NCBI GenBank assembly: GCA_913055655.1
Contig: CAJXKA010000001.1
Span: 1,426,842 to 1,490,841 of the forward strand
DNA from: an uncultured Oceanospirillales bacterium
GTDB lineage: Bacteria > Pseudomonadota > Gammaproteobacteria > Xanthomonadales > SZUA-36
Direction: 5' to 3'
DNA: 64,000 bases
Under the pieces are notes generated by a model. That model was given only the letters and a program-made list of their open reading frames with translations. It did not search any database and had not been told where the DNA came from. Positions 1-8,699 of this stretch are shown piece after piece; position 1 is the stretch's first letter, and every line of letters begins with the position of its first letter. The translations under genes were made by a program, and so were the position numbers.

Positions 1-2
1 AG

Positions 3-1109
3 CAGTTGACCGAGGCGGCCCTGGAAGCCGAAATCGATAGTCATCTGGCCCAGGACGTCACGCCGAACCGCAAGAACGGCAAGTCCCGCAAGACCATGAA
101 AAGCACATCCGGGGAGTTCGAACTGGAAACGCCCCGAGACCGTGTCGGCACTTTTGAGCCGAAGTTGGTTAAGAAGCACCAGACCCATGTCAGTGATGAG
201 ATCGAGTCGAAGATTTTATCGATGTATGGCCGCGGCATGAGCTACCGGGATATCGCCGGTCACGTTGAAGAGTTGTACGGCATCAACGTCTCAACGGCCA
301 CGCTGAGCGCCATTACCGACAAAATCATTGCCGAGGTCAAAGAATGGCAGCAGCGGCCGCTGGACAGCCATTACCCGTTTGTCTGGATGGATGCCATCCA
401 CTACAAGCTGCGCGAGGATGGCCGCTATGTGTCCAAGGCGGTGTACACCATCCTGGGCCTGAACCTGGAGGGCAAGAAAGAGGTTCTGGGCCTGTATCTA
501 TCTGAATCCGAAGGTGCCAACTTCTGGCTGTCGGTGCTCACCGACCTGCACAATCGCGGCGTTAAGGACATCCTGATCGCCTCGGTGGATGGCCTGAGCG
601 GCTTCCCTGAGGCTATCAACGCCATCTACCCGGACACAGAGGTCCAGCTCTGCGTGGTTCACCAGGTGCGCAACTCGCTGCGCTACGTCGCGTCCAAGCA
701 CCACAAAGCGTTCCTGGCCGAGCTCAAGCGCGTCTACCGGGCGGTGAGCCGCGACGCGGCTGAGCAGGCGCTGGATGAACTGGAAGATCGCTGGGGCCAG
801 AAATATCCCATTGTCATCAAATCCTGGCGTAGCAAGTGGGCGAACCTGTCGGTTTACTTTAAGTACCCTGAAGAAATCCGGCGGGTGATCTACACCACCA
901 ACTCGATCGAGGCCGTGCACCGCCAGTTCCGGAAACTGACCAAAACCAAGGGCGGCTTCCCGAACGAAAACAGCCTGCTGAAACTGCTGTACCTGGGTAT
1001 CCAGAACGCCAGTAAGAAATGGACCATGCCGATCCGGAGCTGGAATCTGACGCTGTCGCAGCTGGCCATCTTCTTCGAAGGCCGGCTTGATGAAGCGCTG
1101 GAACTATGA
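3..1109 (+). CDS. IS256-family transposase, 5' end cut by window
   Basis: DDE transposase of the IS256/mutator group, which catalyses copy-out transposition. The reading frame is open to the left edge of the window. A TTG at 6 could be read as a start, but the family usually runs near 400 residues and about 368 are visible, so the true start is probably upstream. Counting from position 6, the catalytic triad candidates are D129 (WMDAIH), D195 (VDGLSGF) and E302 (TTNSIEAVHRQF), with the family signature histidine in CVVHQVRNS. No frameshift or internal stop is visible, so the enzyme looks intact in the part seen. It stands alone as part of an insertion sequence and is not functionally linked to the neighbouring peptidase. 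Confidence 0.93.
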   Translation, partial: QLTEAALEAEIDSHLAQDVTPNRKNGKSRKTMKSTSGEFELETPRDRVGTFEPKLVKKHQTHVSDEIESKILSMYGRGMSYRDIAGHVEELYGINVSTATLSAITDKIIAEVKEWQQRPLDSHYPFVWMDAIHYKLREDGRYVSKAVYTILGLNLEGKKEVLGLYLSESEGANFWLSVLTDLHNRGVKDILIASVDGLSGFPEAINAIYPDTEVQLCVVHQVRNSLRYVASKHHKAFLAELKRVYRAVSRDAAEQALDELEDRWGQKYPIVIKSWRSKWANLSVYFKYPEEIRRVIYTTNSIEAVHRQFRKLTKTKGGFPNENSLLKLLYLGIQNASKKWTMPIRSWNLTLSQLAIFFEGRLDEALEL

Positions 1110-1133
1110 TGCTATGAACAGGCAGGCACTACG

Positions 1134-1158
1134 TTGACACAGAATTTCTAACGCTCCC
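1134..1158. repeat. Candidate right terminal inverted repeat of the IS256 element
   Basis: The 25 bases begin ttgacacagaatttctaac and end in cgctccc. They lie 25 bases past the transposase stop and directly against the TGA stop (minus strand) of the S9 peptidase. The partner repeat is outside the window, so this rests on position and on resemblance to IS256-type ends. Confidence 0.55.
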
Positions 1159-3189
1159 TCATGACTGGTTTTCGCCCAGGCCACACTCGTTATTAAGGAA
1201 GCTTTCGATCGCCGTCAACGTTTCCTCGTGATGCCTGTAGTACCAGGGCAACTGGTGAGGCATGTCTTCGATGATCACCAGCTTTGAAGGCACCTTGTCC
1301 TTGATCGCGGCGTAAAAGTCTTCTGCATGCCAGTCGGGCGTCCGCACGTCACGGCTGCCGACGTAGAGCAGGACCGGAATATTGACCTTGTCCGTGTTGT
1401 CCATCGGGTCCATGCCCGTGACGGTGCGACCCTGCAGGATGCGCTGCAGACGGCCCTGGCTCCAGCGATTGCCGAGACGTTTCAGGTCGGTCACGGGCGC
1501 GCCTGAAATGGCACAACGGAATGGGCTGTTCGGGCGAACAGCGGCGGCGGCGGCGGCAAAACCACCGTAGGAATACCCGAAGATCACCATGCGCTCGGGA
1601 TCAGCGATGCCCTGGTCGATCAGGTACTGGGCGCCATCGTCCTTGTCATCCTGCATTTTTAAGCCCCATTGGGCATCACCGGCAATCCACAGCTCGCGTC
1701 CGACACCGCGACTGCCACGGTACTGCGGACGCAACACTGCGTATCCACGGCTGGTCAGGAAAGGCACCCAGCCAGAGCTGTCCCAACCGCCGTAATCACG
1801 CGCCCACGGCCCACCATGAGGGTTAACAACCAAGGGCAACGGCCCGTCTTTCGCCTTGTCCCAGCCTGCAGGCAGATCAAGGAGCGCGGGAATCGTCATG
1901 CCGTCACGCGCCGTGTAAGTGATCCACTTTTGTTCCCCGAGGTCTTCCGGGTCAATCCATGGGCGGGAATCACCGATGGTCTTCACGTTCTTCCCGTCAT
2001 AAAGAATGTGGTACGACGTGGGATTCCGGTTACCTTCCGTCTGGAACAGGATTCGCGAGTAGTCGTCGTTGTACGCGGTCAGGTAAACATCCTGCCCCTC
2101 GTACGTCTGCTTCAGGCTCTCATGGATGGACCGCAGTTTCGGGTCCACATACGTGGTCTGGAAGGTTGGCCCGCCGTAAGTAAACGAGATCAGTTTATTG
2201 AAATTGCTCGGCTGGTTCCCGAAGCCCAGGCTGACAATTGGGAAGTTCGGGTGGCCGACCAGCGGCTCTTTTCCGAACTTGCGGGTTTTCGGGTCGTACA
2301 TCCACGCCTGCACCTGAGGAGAGAACTTGTCGGTCAGGACATAGTACTGGCCGGTTTCGTCGTCAATGCCTTCAATCTGCATCGTGTACCGGTCCGTCAG
2401 CATGGTGGTTAGCGCATCGTGAACTTCGAAATCACCGGTTTCCGGGTTCAGAATTTCGATGGTCTGCACATACTCGTCACTGCCCTTGGCTTCCGAGTCG
2501 TTGCGGGTCAGCAACTCGCCCGTGCGAGGATGAAACAGCCCGGCAGAAGCTTCGGGGCTGCCACGGAACAGCAGGTTTACGCGGTCCGTTGTCAGGTCGT
2601 ACTCATAGTAGTTGCTTACGAAAGTCAGCATGTCGAAACGCTGGATAATGACCTTTTTCGGATCAAGGGGCAGCATCGACACCAGCCCGGCCGTCTGGTT
2701 GATCTCAGCGCAACGTTTCGTCGTTTGTGAGGCGCCGATCATTCGCCCACCTTCCTCGAAAGCCTCGTCGAATTCGGAATGCTGCATGTCGGTCAGGTAG
2801 TTCTTGAAGACGAATGTCTCTTCGGAACCCAGCGCGTTACCTTCACCGCAGCCACCCAGTGCGCCGGTCAGTTCCTGGCGGCCAACGACACTGATTCGAC
2901 CGGCTTTCAGGGCGCGCGCACCGATGAACTTCATCTTGTCGCCGCTGGGCGTGACCACCGGACCCTTGTCGAAATTGTCCAGATCCCAGGTCGCCAGCGC
3001 CGTTTCTCGGTAGTCGGATCCGGGCGCCGCGACGATTGCTGCCAGCTGGCTGCCATCAACACTCATCGAGACAGATCGGATCGCGGGCTCGCGGGCGATG
3101 GACTCTATGGAAATAGGCTTTGCGTTTACGGCACCAGCTACAAGGGTTAAAGGCAACAGCGCGATGCTGATGAACGTTTTTCGATGCAT
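1159..3189 (-). CDS. Secreted S9-family prolyl oligopeptidase-like peptidase
   Basis: Serine peptidase that cleaves short peptides, predicted periplasmic. The ATG at 3189 is preferred over the upstream one at 3237 because it begins a clean Sec signal peptide (MHRKTFISIALLPLTLVAG, cleavage near AVNA). A beta-propeller-like N-terminal half is followed by an alpha/beta hydrolase domain over roughly the last 260 residues. The nucleophile elbow GYSYGG is near residue 537 of 676, an Asp is in YVGSRDVRT and a His in MPHQLP. HGGPW supplies the usual oxyanion region. It lies downstream of a TonB-dependent receptor on the same strand, an arrangement often seen with peptide uptake (inference). A terminator hairpin separates the two, so it may have its own promoter. 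Its stop codon touches the IS256 end, so the last residues could be IS-altered. Confidence 0.9.
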   Translation of the reverse strand: MHRKTFISIALLPLTLVAGAVNAKPISIESIAREPAIRSVSMSVDGSQLAAIVAAPGSDYRETALATWDLDNFDKGPVVTPSGDKMKFIGARALKAGRISVVGRQELTGALGGCGEGNALGSEETFVFKNYLTDMQHSEFDEAFEEGGRMIGASQTTKRCAEINQTAGLVSMLPLDPKKVIIQRFDMLTFVSNYYEYDLTTDRVNLLFRGSPEASAGLFHPRTGELLTRNDSEAKGSDEYVQTIEILNPETGDFEVHDALTTMLTDRYTMQIEGIDDETGQYYVLTDKFSPQVQAWMYDPKTRKFGKEPLVGHPNFPIVSLGFGNQPSNFNKLISFTYGGPTFQTTYVDPKLRSIHESLKQTYEGQDVYLTAYNDDYSRILFQTEGNRNPTSYHILYDGKNVKTIGDSRPWIDPEDLGEQKWITYTARDGMTIPALLDLPAGWDKAKDGPLPLVVNPHGGPWARDYGGWDSSGWVPFLTSRGYAVLRPQYRGSRGVGRELWIAGDAQWGLKMQDDKDDGAQYLIDQGIADPERMVIFGYSYGGFAAAAAAVRPNSPFRCAISGAPVTDLKRLGNRWSQGRLQRILQGRTVTGMDPMDNTDKVNIPVLLYVGSRDVRTPDWHAEDFYAAIKDKVPSKLVIIEDMPHQLPWYYRHHEETLTAIESFLNNECGLGENQS

Positions 3190-3272
3190 GTTGAGATTCC
3201 AATATTTCTTAATGCTAGAACGGAAAATGGTAGCCAAAACCTATGCGGCGTGCCTCAATTTCCCAGTAGCTG

Positions 3273-3302
3273 AAAAACGAGCGGCGCCTTTCGGCGCCGC
3301 TC
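3273..3302 (-). terminator. Rho-independent terminator of the 991-residue TBDR gene
   Basis: A perfect 10-bp stem, gagcggcgcc / ggcgccgctc, with a TTTC loop (3279-3302). On the minus strand it is followed by a run of five T (aaaaa at 3273-3277 on the plus strand). It lies about 43 bases past the TBDR stop at 3345 and upstream of the S9 peptidase start at 3189. Confidence 0.88.
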
Positions 3303-3344
3303 GGGGGTTGCCCTTGTGGGCACTTACCTTACTTCTTCAGCCTA

Positions 3345-6320
3345 TCAGAAGCGGAAGTTCACGCGACCATAGAGGCTACGGCCCAAGAGGCTGTACTGCG
3401 TAGCAGAGATCGGCACGTTGCCACGGGTGCTGACTGCGCCAACAGCCCCGGCCGACACGATGTCCGGCTCTTCATCGAGGATGTTACGTACACCCACGAG
3501 CACGTCCCAGGCATCCTGCGAGTACATCACTGAAAGGTTGTGGTTGACCCACGCATCCATCGTGATGTCACGATAGGCCTGACCCTGCCAACCAAAGTAT
3601 GCAATTTCTTCGTCCGACGTACGGGAAGCGTCGGTCTCAGAAGCGTACTGCAGGAAGTAAGTGAAGGACCAGTCATGACGCTGCAGGTTCGCACGGAAGT
3701 TGGTGACAACCTCCGGTGAACCAATATCTCCAACCACGTCCAGGTCGTCAAAACCACTGACTTGTGACGGATCAAACAGCTGGTAGACATTTTCGAACTG
3801 ATAGGTGCTCTGGCCTTCCAGGTTCAGCGTACCCCAGTCGAAATCGCCGGACCAGGTCACGTTCAGGTCAACACCCTTAACAGTCTGTGAGTTAATGTTC
3901 ACATAGCTGTCGTTAATGGTCAGGATGTTGTTCGGACGCACCGGATCGTTCGGCGGAGCACGATCAATCAGGTCACAGAACGCGTTGGGGAAGTTCTCGC
4001 CACCATAGCAGCCGGAGGCAATTGAACCAGGACCCAACTGCGCGATCTGGTCGTCGACCTCGATCTCGTAGTAGTCAACCGCGATGTTCAGGTTCGTGAA
4101 CTGCGGTGTCCAGACAATACCTGCTGTTACAGCATCGGACGTCTCGGACTCCAGGTTGTTCACACCACCACCGGAAATGACCAGGATAGACGAACCACCA
4201 CCCGCGTAATCTTCCGGAATACCGGCTGCAGCACAGTTGGCCCGAATGTTTTCATCGGCGCTGTCACCCCATTCGATACAGGGATCGAGCGTCTGGCCCT
4301 GGAAACCGGTCTGATCGCCCAGGTACTGTTCGAACAACGCAGGTGCGCGGTACGACGTACCGGCCGTCGCACGCACGCGGAAGCTCGGTACGATCTGCCA
4401 GTTCAGGCCAGTCTTCCAGACCGTGCCATCTCCACCGCGATCGTAATCGAAGTAGCGCGCGGAACCGTTCAGCGTCAACGATTCAAAACCAGCGATACCG
4501 GCAAGGATCGGCACTTCAACTTCCGCGAAAGCTTCTTTCACGTTGTTGCTGCCCTTGGTCTCGGTCGCAGACGTCAGGCCCCAGGAATAACCATTCTGGG
4601 ACAGCATGTCTGGCTGATCGTCAATACTGAAATCGCGGTACTCAGCACCGAAGGCTGCACCAACAGTACCGGCCGGCAGCTGGAACAGGTCGCCGGAAAT
4701 GATACCGGTCAACTGCCACTGGTCGTAAACCGTCGTGCCGCGGGTGTCGTACCCAACAATGTCAATCAACTGCTGCATGCCACTACCGTTGAGGAACGAC
4801 GGGTCATACGGATCCCAAGACGGCGGGTTCGGATCGTACTGAACGTCGCCGGACACACGCTCGTCAATTGCGTTCTGCTCGTAAGTGCCGTCAGAACGGG
4901 ACCAGGCACCGTAAACCTGCCATGTCCAGTAGTTCGCCGTATTGAACACACCGGACAGACCCGTTGACGCGTAGAAGTAATCAACGTCAATGGATGAGTT
5001 CAGCGGGTACGGGTAAATCGGCTGTGTGAACTGGGCCTCGATGTTCGGGTCATCGGGGTTTACGCCGCGATCGCCGATCGGGTTGTAGTCCGGGTCGTTG
5101 GCGTAAGAGTATGGCGGGTAACCATACAGGAAAGCGGCGTTGGCACCACCGATCAGCGGGAAGAACTGGCGCCAGCCAATCCGCTCGGTCTGACGGTTGC
5201 TGTACAGGAAGTCCGCATCCCAGTCGACAGCACCAAAGCTGAAGTCAGCGGTCGCGTAGATGTTGACGCGCTCCTGCTCATTGATGGCGGTCTCGCTGTC
5301 CAGGAACTCGCCGTAGCGGACCGTCTCGTAGTACGCCTGACCGACCGGATCCTGGTCGTAGTCGCTGTTTGTACGTGCGCGACGTCCCGGAATCGGGCCA
5401 TTAAACACGCCATCCGGCGAAGTAATCCAGCGGGTGCCGGTGGCAACGTCAATCACGCTGTCAAACCACATGTTGTAGCAGTCTTCGCCAGGCGTGCCCG
5501 CGATGGTCGAATGGTTTGCCCGGTCGATGCGGTTCCCGTTCTCGTCAACCACAATGTCACGGCTACAGCCGAGGTAATCGCGGTCGCCAACTTCCAGGGA
5601 TTCCTGCTTTGTCCACTGGGCGGAGAACGTCACGCCGCCATTGTCGAAATTCAGGCCAGTGATCACGCCAGCGCGGAAGAACTCACCGCCATTGTCCAGG
5701 GGCACGTCGGCCAGGACATTCACTTCGGTGCGATCGACAGAGCGGCGGGTAATGATGTTCGTCACACCGGAGATGGCGTCAGAACCGTAGATGGACGAGC
5801 TGCCGTCCAGCACGATTTCAAAGCGGTTGACAGCGATATCCGGAATGGCGGAAAGGTCAAGTGCCTGCACCTCACCACGAGTACCGGAACCACCCGGACG
5901 ACGTCCATTCAGCAGCGTCATCGTGCGGTTAGCACCCAGACCACGAAGGTCCAGCGTTTCCACGCCGGTACCGCCCTGGATCACGAAGCCGCCGAACTGG
6001 TTGTTCAGCTGCGTGGTGCCTGCGGCGACCGTGGTGCCCTGCAGGATGTCAGACGCAGTCAGCTGACCGGCCTGGAACTGGGTTTCAGCATCGATGACCT
6101 GCATCGGTGACGTGGACGTGAAGTCTTCACGCTTAATCAGTGAACCGGTGACCTCAACGCGACCCAGGTCGGTGTCGTTGGGGTCTTCGGTGGTCTGTGC
6201 GTCGTCACTGTCGGTGTCCGCATCGTCCTGGGCCCAGGCGCCGTGAACGACAGCGCTGAGTGCCAGTGCGAGCAGGAAACGCGGCAGCTTCCTCGGCTCT
6301 TCATTCATTGAAAATGACAT
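3345..6320 (-). CDS. TonB-dependent outer-membrane receptor, 991 residues
   Basis: Gated outer-membrane porin for active uptake driven by TonB-ExbBD; the substrate is not evident. A signal peptide ends near GAWA at residue 30, followed by an acidic linker with a TonB-box-like LGRVEVTGS near residue 53. The plug domain covers about residues 60-190 and contains the conserved GLGANRTMTLLNGRR and SIYGSDAISGVTNIITRR stretches. A long 22-strand-type barrel ends with the expected terminal Phe (GRVNFRF). The start at 6320 has a strong ribosome-binding site, AAAGGAG, at good spacing. A clear terminator follows. The upstream gene encodes another outer-membrane barrel and the downstream gene an S9 peptidase, so peptide-related uptake is a reasonable guess but only a guess. 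Confidence 0.93.
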   Translation of the reverse strand: MSFSMNEEPRKLPRFLLALALSAVVHGAWAQDDADTDSDDAQTTEDPNDTDLGRVEVTGSLIKREDFTSTSPMQVIDAETQFQAGQLTASDILQGTTVAAGTTQLNNQFGGFVIQGGTGVETLDLRGLGANRTMTLLNGRRPGGSGTRGEVQALDLSAIPDIAVNRFEIVLDGSSSIYGSDAISGVTNIITRRSVDRTEVNVLADVPLDNGGEFFRAGVITGLNFDNGGVTFSAQWTKQESLEVGDRDYLGCSRDIVVDENGNRIDRANHSTIAGTPGEDCYNMWFDSVIDVATGTRWITSPDGVFNGPIPGRRARTNSDYDQDPVGQAYYETVRYGEFLDSETAINEQERVNIYATADFSFGAVDWDADFLYSNRQTERIGWRQFFPLIGGANAAFLYGYPPYSYANDPDYNPIGDRGVNPDDPNIEAQFTQPIYPYPLNSSIDVDYFYASTGLSGVFNTANYWTWQVYGAWSRSDGTYEQNAIDERVSGDVQYDPNPPSWDPYDPSFLNGSGMQQLIDIVGYDTRGTTVYDQWQLTGIISGDLFQLPAGTVGAAFGAEYRDFSIDDQPDMLSQNGYSWGLTSATETKGSNNVKEAFAEVEVPILAGIAGFESLTLNGSARYFDYDRGGDGTVWKTGLNWQIVPSFRVRATAGTSYRAPALFEQYLGDQTGFQGQTLDPCIEWGDSADENIRANCAAAGIPEDYAGGGSSILVISGGGVNNLESETSDAVTAGIVWTPQFTNLNIAVDYYEIEVDDQIAQLGPGSIASGCYGGENFPNAFCDLIDRAPPNDPVRPNNILTINDSYVNINSQTVKGVDLNVTWSGDFDWGTLNLEGQSTYQFENVYQLFDPSQVSGFDDLDVVGDIGSPEVVTNFRANLQRHDWSFTYFLQYASETDASRTSDEEIAYFGWQGQAYRDITMDAWVNHNLSVMYSQDAWDVLVGVRNILDEEPDIVSAGAVGAVSTRGNVPISATQYSLLGRSLYGRVNFRF

Positions 6321-6502
6321 TCTCTATATCTCCTTTGACAGGACTTTCCTGTTGGTTTTCAACCGGCTGCAACGGATATAAGGCGGGAATCGCCGGGATG
6401 ACGAACCCGATAGTGCCCAGCCCCCCGGCCGAATTGTCGGAATAGTGTAAACCATTCTTTAAGCCGATGTTAAATCGGTTGGTCGTAAATAATTGGCGGG
6501 GG

Positions 6503-7906
6503 CTAGAAGCGGATGCGGTACATGCCCTTGAGCACGGAGTCGACCGGTGGGGCGACCAGGCGATCCTCAAGGTTGCGCAGCAGCGTGCGGTTCCAGGTCA
6601 GGAACAGGTCGCGGCCCACGCCGGTGTTCCAGCGCAGGCGCGCGTTCATGCCCAGCTCATCGCTGATGTTGTTGACCTGCACCAGCGGCGAGAATGACCA
6701 GCCCGGCGCGAAGGCGACCGTGGACTGCAGCGAAAATTTCTTCGCGGTGAACTCGCCGACGGGCTGCTGGTGGTCCTCGACGGCGTACTGCGCATTCAGG
6801 CGCAGCCACTCGGCCGCCTGCCAGTCGCCGCGCAGCTGCCAGTCCTCGCGCCGGCCATCCAGGTAGTCACCCTGCGCCACGCGCACGCCCAGCACCCAGT
6901 TGTCGAAGCGGCGGGTGTCGAACTGCATGCCGTAACGCGTGTACTGGTACTCGCCGGCGGCCACCGGCAGGTGGTTGACCAGGTCGTAGCCGTTGACCAG
7001 CACTTCGCGGTTCTGGCTGACGAACCAGTTCCAGCGGTCGCCCTCGCTGTTCTGCAGGTCCAGCATGGAGAGGTTCAGCGCACGCGAAGCCTCGTTGCTG
7101 CTGACGGCCTGTATATCACGCGCGTCGATTGCGTGGCCCAGGCGCCAGTGGGCGCCGTCCTCGGCGGCATGGCGGTAGGCGTACTGGAAACTGGCGTCAT
7201 CCACGCCCGGACGGCTGACGGAGCCGAGCGCCGGGTCGAAGCCGTCACCGAAATGCTGGTACCAGGCGGCCACGCGGTGGGTGTTGTCGGGGTAGTTCAG
7301 GTGCACGCCCCAGGCGCGATCATCGCGGTCGGCTTCGTTCTCGTTAAACAGCTCGGTGTGCGTCTTCTGCATCCACGCCTGTCCTTCGAGCTGGCCCAGC
7401 AGGCGGTACTTGAGGTCGACGCCGACGGTGTGGGCGTTGAGATCCTGGTCCGGGTCACCGGCAGTCAGGATCACACCCAGTTGCAGGTCGTCCGCGAGCG
7501 AGCGCGAGAGCCGCGCGATAAAGGCGTCGCTGGCCGACAGACCGGTGGCATCCGTGGACTGCACACCCAGCATGTTGACGTCCCAGCCGCCCGCCTCGCC
7601 GGTCATCCTCACGCCGGCGGACATCTCGTTGGGGTCTTCCTTCGGCGCCAGGCCCACGGTACCGATGTTGAACGGCTGCGCCAGTGCACCGTTGATACCG
7701 AACAGGTCCAGGTCGCCCAGCCACAGGCCGGGGTCGTCGTGATAACGGGGGTCGAACGCGGAAACTTCGAAGGACGAACCGTTACTGGCCCAGGGGTCGT
7801 CCTGGGCGGTGACGTGACCCGGGGTGAAGGCGGCAAGGCACGTGACGACGATGGCGCCGAAAACGTTCAATGCTGGCAGGCCGCGAATGCCCAAGGTCAC
7901 TTCCAT
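6503..7906 (-). CDS. Outer-membrane beta-barrel protein, DUF5916-like barrel
   Basis: 467 residues with a signal peptide ending near HVTA (residue 34). The mature protein is built of alternating amphipathic strands typical of an outer-membrane barrel and ends in an aromatic residue (GMYRIRF). Stretches such as LRWNTGVGRDLFLTWNR and GVRMTGEAGGWDVNMLGVQ recall the C-terminal barrel of DUF5916 proteins, but the CBM9-like N-terminal domain common in that family is absent, so this would be a barrel-only version. The function is unknown. No clear ribosome-binding site precedes the ATG at 7906, so the start is uncertain. A gap of about 180 bases to the TBDR gene contains no recognisable gene, only the TBDR ribosome-binding site. 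Confidence 0.7.
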   Translation of the reverse strand: MEVTLGIRGLPALNVFGAIVVTCLAAFTPGHVTAQDDPWASNGSSFEVSAFDPRYHDDPGLWLGDLDLFGINGALAQPFNIGTVGLAPKEDPNEMSAGVRMTGEAGGWDVNMLGVQSTDATGLSASDAFIARLSRSLADDLQLGVILTAGDPDQDLNAHTVGVDLKYRLLGQLEGQAWMQKTHTELFNENEADRDDRAWGVHLNYPDNTHRVAAWYQHFGDGFDPALGSVSRPGVDDASFQYAYRHAAEDGAHWRLGHAIDARDIQAVSSNEASRALNLSMLDLQNSEGDRWNWFVSQNREVLVNGYDLVNHLPVAAGEYQYTRYGMQFDTRRFDNWVLGVRVAQGDYLDGRREDWQLRGDWQAAEWLRLNAQYAVEDHQQPVGEFTAKKFSLQSTVAFAPGWSFSPLVQVNNISDELGMNARLRWNTGVGRDLFLTWNRTLLRNLEDRLVAPPVDSVLKGMYRIRF

Positions 7907-8002
7907 GTGCGGTTCTTATTCGTTGCCGGCCATTATATGGACCGGTCAGGCAGCGCGCAAAACCTTGCAGTGTCCAGGCCACCCCAGCACCCGAACCGGG
8001 CA

Positions 8003-8569
8003 TCAGGCACCGGGGTTACGGCACTCCTCCAGTTCGGATTCCGAGATACCGAGGTCCTTCGCCGCGGCGTTCACATCGGCGACCGTGGCGTTGGCGCTGT
8101 AAATGTCATGGCTGACCCGCGCGACGTCGTTATTGCCGAAGCGCGACGCGGTCCGTGCGGCGGCATTCAGCAGGCGGCCGAAACCACGCTTCTTCTTTTG
8201 GGCCTCCTGCGCGGCGGCCACCTTCTCCTGGATACAGGCCTGCTGGGCAGCCTGCAGTTCCGCCTCGGTCATGGGCTTGGGCGCGGGTTTGGCCGCAGCG
8301 GCTTTCAGCGCACCACCATTCTTCAGGTGTGCTTTCAGAATACCGGCCAGTTGTGGCGACGGCTCGCCCGTCACCTCCAGGTCGTTTTCAGCCTGGAACT
8401 TGGAAATGGCGACGATGGTGGCGGTGTCCAGGTCGCCATTGGTGTTGCCCGGTGCATAGCCCAGCGCGGCCAGGTCCGTCTGCACCATCTTCGTCAGGTC
8501 GTCGGCGACGGCCGGCACGGCGACCAGCATGAATACGGTGACGAGCAAAGTTTTCATCAGGACTTTCAT
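8003..8569 (-). CDS. Secreted protein with a peptidoglycan-binding-like domain
   Basis: 188 residues. Residues 1-22 form a signal peptide (cleavage near AVA-DD). Residues about 25-80 resemble the PG_binding_1 three-helix fold (VQTDLAALGYAPGNTNGDLD, then TATIVAISKFQ), the usual pattern for a domain that holds proteins on the cell wall. The rest is Ala/Lys-rich, with a KKKRGFGRL patch near residue 128 and two cysteines (CIQEK and EECRN) that could form a disulfide. The start is supported by AGGAGGGG 9 bases upstream. The gene is divergent from the serine hydrolase at 8700. No enzymatic domain is visible, so a structural or anchoring role is the most that can be said. Confidence 0.75.
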   Translation of the reverse strand: MKVLMKTLLVTVFMLVAVPAVADDLTKMVQTDLAALGYAPGNTNGDLDTATIVAISKFQAENDLEVTGEPSPQLAGILKAHLKNGGALKAAAAKPAPKPMTEAELQAAQQACIQEKVAAAQEAQKKKRGFGRLLNAAARTASRFGNNDVARVSHDIYSANATVADVNAAAKDLGISESELEECRNPGA

Positions 8570-8639
8570 TTACGGTTCCCCTCCTTAGATTCGAAATTTG
8601 CACACGGCGGTTATTCATTCGCCGCTGATACCCGTTAGC

Positions 8640-8669
8640 TTAGGACTTCAGGGTTCGTTCCGCTAATAT
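8640..8669 (+). promoter_or_regulatory. Possible sigma-70 promoter for the serine hydrolase
   Basis: TTAGGA at 8640-8645 and TAATAT at 8664-8669 are 18 bases apart, about 30 bases ahead of the ATG at 8700. The -35 match is weak, so this is only a candidate. Confidence 0.35.
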
Positions 8670-8699
8670 CTCTAACGGAAAAACAAGAAGAGTACCGAC

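Larger units (their letters stand above)
1..1158 (+). mobile_element. IS256-family insertion sequence, right part
   Basis: The left end lies outside the window. What is visible is most of the transposase gene, about 25 bases of non-coding DNA, and a candidate right terminal inverted repeat at about 1134-1158 ending in cgctccc. The reverse complement of that end starts gggagcgttagaaattctg, which fits the IS256 terminal style from memory. The exact end and the target duplication cannot be proved because the left end is missing. The element stops directly against the stop codon of the S9 peptidase at 1159. Confidence 0.8.

Noticed and set aside
6770-8638. A 622-codon open frame on the plus strand opposite the outer-membrane barrel and peptidoglycan-binding genes
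   Set aside because: Composition is rich in Val, His, Gly and Arg without any family motif, and it runs antisense through two genes with signal peptides and good start sites. High GC gives long antisense frames.
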